Assembly: GCF_039522585.1 (NCBI RefSeq)
Contig: NZ_BAAADR010000045.1
Source of the DNA: Bisbaumannia salifodinae
Lineage (GTDB): Bacteria > Pseudomonadota > Gammaproteobacteria > Pseudomonadales > Halomonadaceae
Strand: one strand, 5' to 3'
Length of the DNA: 64,000 bases
The stretch's first letter is position 1. Each line of letters begins with the position of its first letter. Below are positions 14,039-21,150 of this stretch, in pieces. Below the pieces are notes generated by a model that did no database searches, was not told where the DNA came from, and saw only the letters and a program-made list of their open reading frames with translations. Both the position numbers and the translations under genes were made by a program.

Positions 14039-14271
14039 TCGCAGCCATCAAATGCAACCGCCGCACGAGCCTCACCAACTGCCCGGATCACGCTATCCGC
14101 ATTGCGTCAGACCGCGCCGAGATCAGTGGGCGGAGGTATGGCGTTTTCTCCGCCGGACTGGGCCTCTACCGCGTGCGTCGAATCGCCGGTAACCCGAGCA
14201 GCGCCCTGGAGATCATCACGCCGTCGTGGAGCTACGACGAGGAGTATCGGGCCAAGAGGGGTGGGGTATGA
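14035..14271 (+). CDS. phage protein of unknown function, 78 aa
   Basis: Start at 14035 (MIAAIKCNRRTSLTNCPDHA), overlapping the previous stop as ATGA. Mostly beta-like with a basic centre. It overlaps the next start as well. No family is recognised. Confidence 0.65.
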   Translation: MIAAIKCNRRTSLTNCPDHAIRIASDRAEISGRRYGVFSAGLGLYRVRRIAGNPSSALEIITPSWSYDEEYRAKRGGV

Positions 14272-14468
14272 AACCTATCGAATTCGAGTACACCAACTGG
14301 CGTGGCGAGCGCGCTACCCGTCGTGCCATTCCTATCAGCATCGCTTGGGCGAGCACCGATTATCACCCTGAGCCCCAATGGCTGATGACGGCGCGAGACT
14401 TGGAAAAAAACGCAACCCGAGATTTCGCTCTGCGCGACATGGAAAACATCCGGGAGGTCGAGTCATGA
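14268..14468 (+). CDS. phage protein of unknown function, 66 aa
   Basis: Start at 14268 (MKPIEFEYTNWRGERATRRAIPISIAWASTDYHPEPQW by segments), coupled by ATGA on both sides. The pattern of a Tyr/Trp-rich N-terminus followed by W-x-L-x-A-x-D resembles WYL-like small phage proteins, but I cannot assign it with confidence. Confidence 0.65.
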   Translation: MKPIEFEYTNWRGERATRRAIPISIAWASTDYHPEPQWLMTARDLEKNATRDFALRDMENIREVES

Positions 14469-14746
14469 GCATTCGACCCTTAGAGCCGGGGTGCCTGGCT
14501 CTGGTGATCAATGACCCAGAGGCGGGGATGGCGGTGGAATGCGTAGAGTTCAAGCCTACAGGATTCAAGTTCCGCTCAAGCATCGATGGCGAGGTTTACG
14601 CAACCGGAGAACCTGCCTGGATCACCAATGACCCCGATGGACAGGAGTCTATCAGGCCTGCCAGGACACTCCTCCGTATCGACGATCACGGCGAGGACGC
14701 CGATGACTACGAGGTGATCCGCGAGGAATGGGGGATTACGGCATGA
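14465..14746 (+). CDS. phage protein of unknown function, 93 aa
   Basis: Start at 14465 (MSIRPLEPGCLALVINDPEAG). An acidic, beta-rich protein with a C-terminal stretch RPARTLLRIDDHGEDADDYEV. ATGA overlaps upstream and downstream show coupled translation with ninB. The family is not recognised. Confidence 0.65.
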   Translation: MSIRPLEPGCLALVINDPEAGMAVECVEFKPTGFKFRSSIDGEVYATGEPAWITNDPDGQESIRPARTLLRIDDHGEDADDYEVIREEWGITA

Positions 14747-15213
14747 GCAAAGAGTTGGTGATCCCCGTCGCATCCCCTGCCGACTACTCGCCGGCCATTG
14801 AGCGAGTCAAGTCGGCAGCAACGAAAGGCGTCCAGGGCGGGCGCCCCTTCGAAATAGCAATCCGGTACCCGAGCAAGAGCCGCATCCAGGAAGAGAAGTA
14901 TCACGCGATGATTCACGACATTCACCGCCAGTGCTTCCGCGGATATTCCGCCGAGGGCGTCAAAGCTGTGCTCGTCAACCAGTTTGCCCGCGAGATGGAG
15001 GAGGCTGGCACGCCCCTTGCCCATCCTGGCGAGAGGGTTTGGGACTGGCAGACGCAAGAGCCGGTCTATGTGCGCCCCTCCACGAAGGGGTTCCTAAAGA
15101 GTGAGGCCTCCCAGTTTGTAGAGTTCCTGTATTCGGTGGGCACTGAATACGGGGTGGCGTGGAGCGACAAGGCCATGAAGGCCTATGAGGAATATCGCGA
15201 GGTGGCGGCATGA
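14743..15213 (+). CDS. ninB: NinB-like recombination protein
   Basis: A 156-residue protein. KSRIQEEKYHAMIHDIHRQ and the later YVRPSTKGFLKSEASQFVEFLYSVGTEYGV match the NinB/Orf family, which binds single-stranded DNA and SSB and can replace RecFOR in lambda recombination. Start at 14743, overlapping the previous stop. It precedes the DUF1364 and resolvase genes, forming a recombination cluster that complements the SSB/annealing genes of the left arm. Confidence 0.88.
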   Translation: MSKELVIPVASPADYSPAIERVKSAATKGVQGGRPFEIAIRYPSKSRIQEEKYHAMIHDIHRQCFRGYSAEGVKAVLVNQFAREMEEAGTPLAHPGERVWDWQTQEPVYVRPSTKGFLKSEASQFVEFLYSVGTEYGVAWSDKAMKAYEEYREVAA

Positions 15214-15629
15214 AGCGTTCAACTTTGCGCAGGAAAACGCCTCTCAAGGCCGGGCCTGGACCGAAGCGTAAACCCATGAAGCGCAAGCCTGCCAAGAAGC
15301 CAGCCAACGACGCCACCCACCACAGCGCAATCCGCCAGGCTGCCCAGGGCGAGCTATGCACCGTGCAGATCGCCGGCATCTGCCGCCACAACACAGAGAC
15401 CACTGTGCTCGCCCACCTGCCCCATGAGGGCGGGATTATGGGTGGGAAGGTGGACGACCTGTCGAGCTGTTTCGCCTGTCATGCCTGTCACGACGTTCTG
15501 GATGGCCGCCGCCCATGGCCTGACGCCGGGGAGCCGATGTTCAAGGACTTCTACATGCGCCGGGCGATGGTCCGAACTTGGCGCCGGTTGGTCGAGAAGG
15601 GCGTGATCAAGATTGAGGAGGGCGAGTAA
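15210..15629 (+). CDS. DUF1364 family HNH-like nuclease-fold protein
   Basis: A 139-residue protein. A very basic N-terminus (KRSTLRRKTPLKAGPGPKRK) precedes a Cys/His core: GELCTVQIAGICRHN, LAHLP and CFACHACHDVLDGR, typical of DUF1364, a phage family with an HNH-like zinc fold next to NinB and resolvase genes. A nuclease role is likely but not proven for the family. It overlaps ninB by 4 nt and the resolvase gene by 1 nt. Confidence 0.85.
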   Translation: MKRSTLRRKTPLKAGPGPKRKPMKRKPAKKPANDATHHSAIRQAAQGELCTVQIAGICRHNTETTVLAHLPHEGGIMGGKVDDLSSCFACHACHDVLDGRRPWPDAGEPMFKDFYMRRAMVRTWRRLVEKGVIKIEEGE

Positions 15630-16099
15630 TGATCATTGGAATCGACCCAGGGCAGTCCGGGGGCATCGCAGGAATCGACGGCGATGCCAGCTATGCCGTC
15701 CCGATGCCACTAATCGGCAAAGACATCGACGGCCACAAGATTGCCGCTCAACTCAAGTCCCTGACACCTGACGTGGTGATCATCGAGAAGGTCCACGCCA
15801 TGCCCAAGCAAGGTGTAAGCAGCACATTCAAGTTCGGCATGGGCTTTGGGATTGTGATTGGAGTCTGCGAGGCGCTAGGCATCCCCTATCGGCTCGTGAC
15901 ACCCCAAGCCTGGAAGAAGGCGGTATTGGCCGGCACCACCAAGGACAAGGATGCGGCAATCGCATTCGTCCGCCGCGCCTACCCGTCTATCGACCTGACG
16001 CCCGGGCGCAAGCGTGTTCCGCATGACGGCATGGCCGATGCAGTGTGCCTGGCTGAGTACGGTCGTCAGATTATGGGCAACATATCGGAGGTGTCATGA
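15629..16099 (+). CDS. RuvC-like Holliday junction resolvase
   Basis: A 156-residue protein with the RNase-H fold acidic set: MIIGIDPGQSGG (Asp6), VVIIEKVHAMP (Glu) and VPHDGMADAVCLAEY (the last Asp pair). ITPQAW-like VTPQAWKKAV fits the family. It should cut four-way junctions in branched phage DNA before packaging. Start overlaps the previous stop; the next gene overlaps its end. Confidence 0.9.
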   Translation: MIIGIDPGQSGGIAGIDGDASYAVPMPLIGKDIDGHKIAAQLKSLTPDVVIIEKVHAMPKQGVSSTFKFGMGFGIVIGVCEALGIPYRLVTPQAWKKAVLAGTTKDKDAAIAFVRRAYPSIDLTPGRKRVPHDGMADAVCLAEYGRQIMGNISEVS

Positions 16100-17229
16100 G
16101 CGATATCACGGACGAGGAGATCATCGAGCTACTGCGCCAAGGCTGGGGTTCTAAGCGCCTAAAGTCGCAGCACGGCGTCGGCTGGTATCGGTTCAAGCGC
16201 CTCAAGTTGGAGTTGGCACGCAAGGGCTGGAGCCCTGAACACGACCTGACTCGCGAGATACCAGACGGCTGGAAGCTCAAGGGCGTCTCCGATATGAGGA
16301 CAAACCCCGAGGGAAAGCCGATCTGGTACAAGTTCAGCGAGGATCGGGAGCGGCAGCACGAGATGATGCTAGCCGCCATCCAAGGCATGGCCTCCGAGCT
16401 ACCCAGGGTCGCCCACCGCCCCGCGCCAGGCGACACCCGCCGAGAGCTGATGGCCTGCTACCCCATCGGAGACCTTCATTGTGGGATGCTCTCTTGGCCA
16501 GCCGAGACCGGCGAGGATTGGAATCTGGAGCTGACCGAGCGCATCCAGTGCGGCGCCATGGCTGAGTTGGTCGCCAGGGCTCCCGCTTGTCATCACGCCA
16601 CCATCGTCAACCTGGGCGACTGGCTGCATGCCGACAACATGGAGGGTGTGACTAGTCGCTCTGGCCACAGCCTCGATCTTGATGGGCGCTACGCCAAGAT
16701 GATCTCAGTAGGCGTAAAGGTCATGCGCCAGTGCATCGAATCCGCATTGGAGAAGCACGCCGAAGTTCGTGTGCTCAACATCGTCGGCAATCACGACGAT
16801 ACCGGCGCCCTGTTCCTCGCCGTCTGCCTCAGCCACGTCTATGAAGACGAGCCCCGCGTCTACGTCGACACCAGCCCCGAGCCGGCCATGTATTTCCGGC
16901 ATGGCAAGACGTTCGTGGGCTGTCACCACGGCCATAGCATCAAGCCCGACAAGCTGCCTGGCGTCATGGCCACCGACCGACCCCAGGACTGGGGCGAGAC
17001 CGAGCACCGCTACTGGTGGGTCGGTCACGTTCACCACCAGAGCGTCAAGGACTATGCCGGCGTGACTGTCGAGTCATTCCGCACCCTGGCGGCAAAGGAC
17101 GCCTACGCCACCTGGGGCGGCTACCGCTCACCCCGGGACATGAAATGCATCGTGCTGCATGACGAGCACGGCGAGGTGGCCCGGCACACGGTCAATCCGC
17201 GGATGATCGATATCCCTCAGGGGGCATAA
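16096..17229 (+). CDS. calcineurin-like metallophosphoesterase
   Basis: A 377-residue protein with the full metal-binding set of the superfamily: IGDLHCGM, VNLGDWLHADN, VGNHDD and GHVHHQ. Residues 1-60 form a separate HTH-like domain (DEEIIELLRQGWGSKRLKSQHG). Phage members are common between resolvase and late-control genes; their substrates, nucleotides or DNA ends, are usually not known. Coupled to the resolvase gene by ATGA. Confidence 0.88.
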   Translation: MSDITDEEIIELLRQGWGSKRLKSQHGVGWYRFKRLKLELARKGWSPEHDLTREIPDGWKLKGVSDMRTNPEGKPIWYKFSEDRERQHEMMLAAIQGMASELPRVAHRPAPGDTRRELMACYPIGDLHCGMLSWPAETGEDWNLELTERIQCGAMAELVARAPACHHATIVNLGDWLHADNMEGVTSRSGHSLDLDGRYAKMISVGVKVMRQCIESALEKHAEVRVLNIVGNHDDTGALFLAVCLSHVYEDEPRVYVDTSPEPAMYFRHGKTFVGCHHGHSIKPDKLPGVMATDRPQDWGETEHRYWWVGHVHHQSVKDYAGVTVESFRTLAAKDAYATWGGYRSPRDMKCIVLHDEHGEVARHTVNPRMIDIPQGA

Positions 17230-17254
17230 ACACCAAATATACCCCGGAGGGGTT

Positions 17255-17332
17255 ATGGGCAACGCGAGGAGCGACAAACAATCAGAGCGCCCACCCGAGC
17301 GGCGCTACATGAATGATCCGAGGAGGAGGTAG
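17255..17332 (+). CDS. very small basic ORF, 25 aa
   Basis: ATG at 17255 follows GGAGGGG and the frame ends 2 nt before the next start, with its last codons (three AGG) forming that gene's ribosome-binding site. It may be a true micro-gene or merely a coupling leader peptide. Confidence 0.4.
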   Translation: MGNARSDKQSERPPERRYMNDPRRR

Positions 17333-17334
17333 GC

Positions 17335-18000
17335 ATGACAGCACTGGCACCGTTTTATCAGCGAGTGAGCATGGACAGGCTGCGCAAGCTGGCGGCCACC
17401 GAGGACGAGGGCCAGGACGAGGCGGCGCGGGCCTATGTACAGCGCGTACTGAGCATGGAGGTCCAGCGGCGCGAAGACCCTGAGTTCCAGCATCTCGGCT
17501 GCGCGCCGATCAGCCCTACGGCCAACATCGGCATGCAGCCAGGCGGGGCCGATGCTGCCCGGGAGCCGCTGGCGTCGGCATACGACAAGGGCATTAGGGT
17601 GCATGCGGCGCACGAGCATGCCCGCCGATTCATCGAGGCGGCGCGAATCCCAGACAGACAGCTCCTTGCCGTGCTAATCCAAGCGGCCAAACTCAACCCA
17701 GCGCTAGGCTGTGACCATGTGTGGTCCAAGGGGTACGACTACATTGCCAATCGTCTGGGCTTCTATGCCCAGCTCCTGGGGTGGCCGCCGGGCGTGGAGA
17801 TGGTGACCGTCGAGAGCATGGTAGAGGTGCCTGTGAAGAGGCAGGCGCAGGGGATCCATGAGGCAGAGATCGTGCCGCGCACTCGCCGTACCAGGGTGGT
17901 AGAGCAGAAGCCGCTGTTCTGCAACGGACAGGCCATCAGATTCGCAGCATGCCAGGGCCGGGCGGAGCTGCTGGCGTTGGCTAAGGCGGGGGTGGTGTAA
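17335..18000 (+). CDS. phage protein at the antiterminator position, 221 aa
   Basis: A 221-residue, mainly helical basic protein. It is the last gene of the rightward early operon, followed at once by promoter 18018-18046, the place where lambdoid phages carry a Q-type antiterminator. I see no zinc-finger or other Q family motif, so a late-gene regulator role is positional inference. The segment DHVWSKGYDYIANRLGFYAQLLG may form an HTH. Confidence 0.6.
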   Translation: MTALAPFYQRVSMDRLRKLAATEDEGQDEAARAYVQRVLSMEVQRREDPEFQHLGCAPISPTANIGMQPGGADAAREPLASAYDKGIRVHAAHEHARRFIEAARIPDRQLLAVLIQAAKLNPALGCDHVWSKGYDYIANRLGFYAQLLGWPPGVEMVTVESMVEVPVKRQAQGIHEAEIVPRTRRTRVVEQKPLFCNGQAIRFAACQGRAELLALAKAGVV

Positions 18001-18017
18001 AAAGTCTTCTATAATGC

Positions 18018-18046
18018 TTGACGCCCTCCCGGTTGTCTCCTATTAT
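18018..18046 (+). promoter_or_regulatory. strong sigma70-type promoter
   Basis: TTGACG (18018-18023) and TATTAT (18041-18046) are separated by 17 nt, close to consensus. It starts a short accessory unit with a 32-nt leader rather than reading directly into late genes. Confidence 0.75.
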
Positions 18047-18084
18047 GAGAGCACACCAAGACGAGACGCACCAGGAGAGACGAC

Positions 18085-18339
18085 ATGAGCTACGCAATCG
18101 AGGGCATCGCATACAGCACCCGCAACGACGCACTGACCGCCCTGGTAGCCAACTGGGTTTCTGCCGGAGGCCAGAACGGAGTCGAAGAGATCAAGTCCGC
18201 CCTGCTGGACATCGACACCCCCGCCGAGATCATTAGGAACTGGGGTGGCGAGATCGGAATCGGCGAGGCGCCCACAAGCGAGGAAGAATTGTCCGAGCAC
18301 ATCCAGACCCACAAGTCAGACATCATCATGGCTGAATGA
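18085..18339 (+). CDS. small acidic protein, 84 aa, unknown
   Basis: AGGAGAG precedes the ATG. The protein is small and acidic (EEIKSALLDIDTPAEIIRNWGGEIGIGEAPTSEEELSEHIQ) with no recognised family. It has its own strong promoter and a terminator 7 nt after the stop, like phage accessory (moron) genes. Its size, charge and position two genes before a CRISPR-repeat-like RNA and an HTH gene make it a candidate anti-defence protein; this is inference. Confidence 0.75.
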   Translation: MSYAIEGIAYSTRNDALTALVANWVSAGGQNGVEEIKSALLDIDTPAEIIRNWGGEIGIGEAPTSEEELSEHIQTHKSDIIMAE

Positions 18340-18346
18340 TGAAGCC

Positions 18347-18372
18347 GCCCCGGCCATGCCGGGGCATTTCTT
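18347..18372 (+). terminator. rho-independent terminator
   Basis: GCCCCGGC-CAT-GCCGGGGC followed by ATTTCTT, directly after the 84-residue gene. The T tract is interrupted, so some read-through into 18389-18646 is likely. Confidence 0.7.
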
Positions 18373-18388
18373 CACTGGAGGCGATAAC

Positions 18389-18646
18389 ATGAGCGAGAAC
18401 CTTCGTGAGAATGTCGACCTGGCGCTACTCACATTTGTCGATGTGGCCCAGTGGCAGGATGGAACCTGGGGCTGGCAGATCGTCAGAGACGACGGCAGCA
18501 CGTCTGGAGACATACAGGGGCACCATTCGACCCCTTCGGCAGCTATTGAGGCCGGCATTGCTTACCTGCATAAGCGCCGCCCGCAATTGGTAAGGGAGGC
18601 GAGAGCGCACGCTATCCAGGGGATGGCTTATCGTCAACGGATGTAG
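18389..18646 (+). CDS. small protein, 85 aa, unknown
   Basis: Start at 18389, preceded by GGAGGCG. The first half is beta-like and acidic (VDVAQWQDGTWGWQIVRDDGSTSGD), the second a basic helix (AYLHKRRPQLVREARAHAIQ). No family is recognised. It ends 6 nt before the first CRISPR-repeat-like hairpin, so that element lies in its 3' untranslated region. Confidence 0.7.
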   Translation: MSENLRENVDLALLTFVDVAQWQDGTWGWQIVRDDGSTSGDIQGHHSTPSAAIEAGIAYLHKRRPQLVREARAHAIQGMAYRQRM

Positions 18647-18652
18647 TGATCA

Positions 18653-18732
18653 ATTCGCTGCCGAAAAGGCAGCTTAGGAAATCATGACTTTACCCTTCGG
18701 GTGAAATAGCTGCCGAACAGGCAGGTAGAATG
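18653..18732 (+). CRISPR. two type I-F CRISPR-repeat-like hairpins (RNA anti-CRISPR candidate)
   Basis: Unit 1 (18653-18681) reads ATTCG then CTGCC-GAAAA-GGCAG then CTTAGGAAA. It resembles the type I-F repeat, which as I recall it is a TTCA-type lead, a CTGCC-N5-GGCAG stem-loop and a CTTAGAAA or CTAAGAAA handle. Unit 2 (stem CTGCC-GAACA-GGCAG at 18710-18724) keeps the stem but has a diverged flank. The stems are 52 nt apart instead of the usual 60, and the short intervening sequence holds its own hairpin (TTTACCC/GGGTGAA). No cas gene is present. Confidence 0.6.
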
Positions 18733-18812
18733 GGCGCCACGATTACCACCGGGCCCCGCCCACCCCGATAGAGAGATCATAGGGCGTGATGGTCGTCTAT
18801 GAGGATTGAGCA

Positions 18813-18977
18813 ATGAACGTCACTATGCGAGAGATAGCCGCCGCTATCCACAAGCCGGAGTCAACCGTCTACCGGTGGCGACAGGATAACCCCAACCTGT
18901 TCCGGGCCGTCAAGGAGTATGCCGAGAGAAGGTCTGGCACCTCATCGGCAAAGAAGGCTCCTGTTGTCGCCGAGTGA
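18813..18977 (+). CDS. small HTH DNA-binding protein, 54 aa
   Basis: ATG at 18813 follows GAGG. MREIAAAIHKPESTVYRWRQDNP is a clear helix-turn-helix, with a short basic Ser/Ala-rich tail. An imperfect dyad (TCATAG 18778-18783, CTATGA 18797-18802) lies just upstream and could be its operator. Anti-CRISPR loci usually end with a small HTH repressor (Aca), which this resembles in position and size only. Confidence 0.7.
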   Translation: MNVTMREIAAAIHKPESTVYRWRQDNPNLFRAVKEYAERRSGTSSAKKAPVVAE

Positions 18978-19037
18978 TCCATATCTAGAAAATAGATTAA
19001 AATGGATTTAAGTATTGGTAGCGCGAGGAACTACCCC

Positions 19038-19616
19038 ATGGAGAGAATAGAACTTCCTGGATTTCAGGATCTTCGGGTGCAGTTTGACTACGACGAAGAT
19101 ACTGGCCGCATACAATATCGAAAACTCTCAAACAAGGCTCGTCGGGCGAGCAGCGAGGCCGGTCACGTCGCAGATGTCGGCGGCGCCTTGTACAGAGTGG
19201 TGGCGGTCGAGTATCCATCGGGTAAGTCGCGCCAGGTTTACGCACACAGGGTTATCTGGAAGCTGATGACGGCCCAGGAGCCGCCGCGTGAGATTGACCA
19301 CATAAATGGAAACACTCAGGACAACCGGTGGGCAAACATGCGCGACGGGTCGGGAGGGGCCAACAGTAAGAACAGGGCCATGCCGAAAAACAACACAAGC
19401 GGTGCCTGCGGCGTGGTCTGGGACAAGGCGACTGGATTCTGGGTTGCGCGTATGGGTTTGGGCGGCGTACAGAGAACCTTGGGATATTTTGAAAACAAGG
19501 AGGATGCTGCGCGCGCCGCACGGTCCGAGAGACTTAAAAACGGGTTTACAGAACGACATGGTTTGCCAAAGTCGGGGCTTGACAAACCGCAAACTTTAGA
19601 AGACACTTTGGTGTAG
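19038..19616 (+). CDS. HNH endonuclease with AP2 domain
   Basis: A 192-residue protein. HNH core near the middle: YAHRVIWKLM, PREIDHINGNTQDNRWANMRDG. C-terminal AP2-like DNA-binding domain: GVVWDKATGFWVARMGLGGVQRTLGYFENKEDAARA. This is the typical free-standing homing endonuclease of phages. The start at 19038 has GAGG upstream; an ATG at 19002 adds 12 residues. Its upstream leader is AT-rich, unlike the surroundings, consistent with insertion as a mobile gene. Confidence 0.92.
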   Translation: MERIELPGFQDLRVQFDYDEDTGRIQYRKLSNKARRASSEAGHVADVGGALYRVVAVEYPSGKSRQVYAHRVIWKLMTAQEPPREIDHINGNTQDNRWANMRDGSGGANSKNRAMPKNNTSGACGVVWDKATGFWVARMGLGGVQRTLGYFENKEDAARAARSERLKNGFTERHGLPKSGLDKPQTLEDTLV

Positions 19617-19814
19617 GCTCGCGGAAGGTACGATCAGAGCCGACCCATTTTTAGCCTCGCCACTGCGCGGGCTTACACAGAGCGTACGATGCCGCCGCTC
19701 GGCAAGTAGGCATCCAGGCTGGACCGTTTCAACGCGCCTGACGAGCTGGTGAGATTCCAGCGAAACGCCGATGCGTTGCGTAGACTCCCAGGGTCCAGTG
19801 TGGTGGGAGTGTGA
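19617..19814 (+). pseudogene. possible remnant ORF in frame with the HNH gene
   Basis: Reading on from the HNH stop gives 30 codons, a TAG at 19707, then 34 codons (SRLDRFNAPDELVRFQRNADALRR) to TGA at 19812. The composition looks coding but no start or ribosome-binding site is evident. It could be the degraded 3' part of a gene entered by the endonuclease, or chance. The rest of the gap to the tRNA at 20030 holds a terminator at 19833 and a GCCGGG/TCCCGGC hairpin near 19932-19950. Confidence 0.3.
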
Positions 19815-19832
19815 GCCGAGCACCTATTTAAA

Positions 19833-19859
19833 GCCTCGCCCTTGCCGGCGGGGCTTTTT
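19833..19859 (+). terminator. rho-independent terminator
   Basis: GCCTCGCC (19833-19840) pairs with GGCGGGGC (19847-19854, one G-U pair), followed by five T. It probably ends the accessory/HNH unit before the tRNA and late genes, where a Q-type mechanism would act. Confidence 0.8.
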
Positions 19860-20029
19860 CGTGGTCTCCCCGCTCTGCTTGCATCGGGGCTTAAGTCCTG
19901 CATGGGATGGGAATGCTAGTCCGCCGCAGGCATGCCGGGTCGCTCCCGGCATTTGCAAAATTACCGCCCACGCCTCTATGTCGCGGCATCAGTCGAGCCC
20001 GGCGGATATGCGCACCACGGGCGGTATCT

Positions 20030-20115
20030 GGAGCGTGACTGTGCGCTGGGACGCACAACCGGCTGTAACCCGGTCGCCGCTGGCTGAGAGGTTCGATTCC
20101 GTCCGCGCTCCACCA
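20030..20115 (+). tRNA. tRNA-Tyr(GUA)-like, somewhat degenerate
   Basis: Acceptor GGAGCGT (20030-20036) pairs with GCGCTCC (20105-20111), followed by A and encoded CCA. The anticodon arm ACCGG-CTGTAAC-CCGGT gives anticodon GTA (20065-20067). A long variable region fits class II tRNA-Tyr. The D arm is unusual (a 6-bp stem) and the T stem has mismatches around TTCGATT, so function is uncertain. Confidence 0.6.
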
Positions 20116-20205
20116 ATTCCGACGCCCCGCATATTGGCGGGGCGTCTTCGTTTATGCCGCCCTGCGGACCTAGATCTCCGCCATGGATCGGGTGGCACCC
20201 TTCAA

Positions 20206-20281
20206 GGGCCTCTAGCTCACTTGGCGAGAGCACTCGGCTCATAACCGATGAGGGCAGGGTTCGAATCCCGGTGGCCCACCA
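20206..20281 (+). tRNA. tRNA-Met(CAU)
   Basis: Acceptor GGGCCTC (20206-20212) with GTGGCCC (20271-20277, one mismatch), D arm GCTCACTTGGCGAGAGC, anticodon loop CTCATAA identical to elongator tRNA-Met, T arm GGGTTCGAATCCC, and encoded CCA. Phage-borne and placed before the lysis genes. Modification to tRNA-Ile2 cannot be excluded. Confidence 0.88.
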
Positions 20282-20393
20282 CTCAACACGGCTCCGCACT
20301 TGCTTCGGCTTGCTGCGGGGTTTTCTTTTCCTGCGCTGGCGCTTGCTGGCGTGTCCCCCCGGCCAAGGATGGCCACCTATTCCCGAGGTGACC

Positions 20394-20903
20394 ATGGAGC
20401 TATCCGCTCGTGGCCTGCGCAAGCTCCAGGGCCACGAGGGCCTGCGGCTCCAGGCCTACCGCTGCCCCGCTGGCGTCTGGACCATAGGGTTTGGCACCAC
20501 TCGCGTAGACGGCAAACCGGTGACGCCGGGCATGGTAATCGACAAGTCGCGCGCCATCGAGCTGCTGGCTGCGGATGCCGAGCGCTTCGAGGATACGGTA
20601 CGCCGCTGCGTCGAGGTGCAGCTTAATCAAAACGAATTCGACGCCCTAGTCCTGCTCACCTACAACATCGGCGCGGGCGCCCTGCAAAAATCGACCCTCC
20701 TCCGCAAGCTCAATGCCGGCGACCGGAAAGGCGCCGCCGATGAGTTCCTGCGCTGGAACAAGGGCGGGGGCAAGGTTCTGCCCGGCCTGGTCAAGCGCCG
20801 CGAGGACGAGCGCCGGTTATTCCTAGAACCGGTCGAGCCGGAGAAGGCCGATGCAGTCGGCCCTTGGTCGAGAGAGGTTGACACGGGAGGCGCGGATGAG
20901 TGA
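20394..20903 (+). CDS. endolysin, GH24 lysozyme
   Basis: A 169-residue T4-type lysozyme. EGLRLQAYRCPAGVWTIGFGTT supplies the Glu-8aa-Asp/Cys-5aa-Thr catalytic pattern (Glu15, Cys24, Thr30); QLNQNEFDALVLLTYNIGAGAL and GLVKRREDERRLFL are conserved later motifs. No signal peptide is seen, so a holin should release it to the periplasm. GAGGTGACC precedes the ATG at 20394. First gene of the lysis cluster, it overlaps the holin-like gene by 8 nt. Confidence 0.93.
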   Translation: MELSARGLRKLQGHEGLRLQAYRCPAGVWTIGFGTTRVDGKPVTPGMVIDKSRAIELLAADAERFEDTVRRCVEVQLNQNEFDALVLLTYNIGAGALQKSTLLRKLNAGDRKGAADEFLRWNKGGGKVLPGLVKRREDERRLFLEPVEPEKADAVGPWSREVDTGGADE

Positions 20904-21150
20904 CCCGCAAACACCGCTCAACGTCTGGGAGATGCTGTTCGAGCAGACGCCTACCCTGCTGCGCTGGGCCCTGGGCGTCCTGACCCTGGGCGTGTTCAGC
21001 CTGGCCGGCCTGCTCTACCGCTGGCACCGCGAGGACATGGAGCGGGTTAACGCTCGGATAGACCGCCTCGAGGCCAACATGCACGCCTCGCAGCAGGAGA
21101 CCAACCGCCTCCTGCTGGAGATCTCGCAGAACACTTCGAGCCGCTCATGA
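20896..21150 (+). CDS. holin/spanin-like membrane protein, 84 aa
   Basis: One strong transmembrane helix (LLRWALGVLTLGVFSLAGLLYRW, about residues 20-42), then a charged coiled-coil-like tail (REDMERVNARIDRLEANMHASQQETNRLLLEI). Start at 20896 has GGAGG upstream. Position next to the endolysin supports a lysis role; the long periplasmic or cytoplasmic helix would also fit a spanin-like subunit. Confidence 0.7.
   Translation: MSDPQTPLNVWEMLFEQTPTLLRWALGVLTLGVFSLAGLLYRWHREDMERVNARIDRLEANMHASQQETNRLLLEISQNTSSRS

Noticed and set aside
18653..18732. A working CRISPR array
   Set aside because: Only two repeat-like units, the second diverged, wrong period, no leader and no cas genes; a repeat mimic is more likely.
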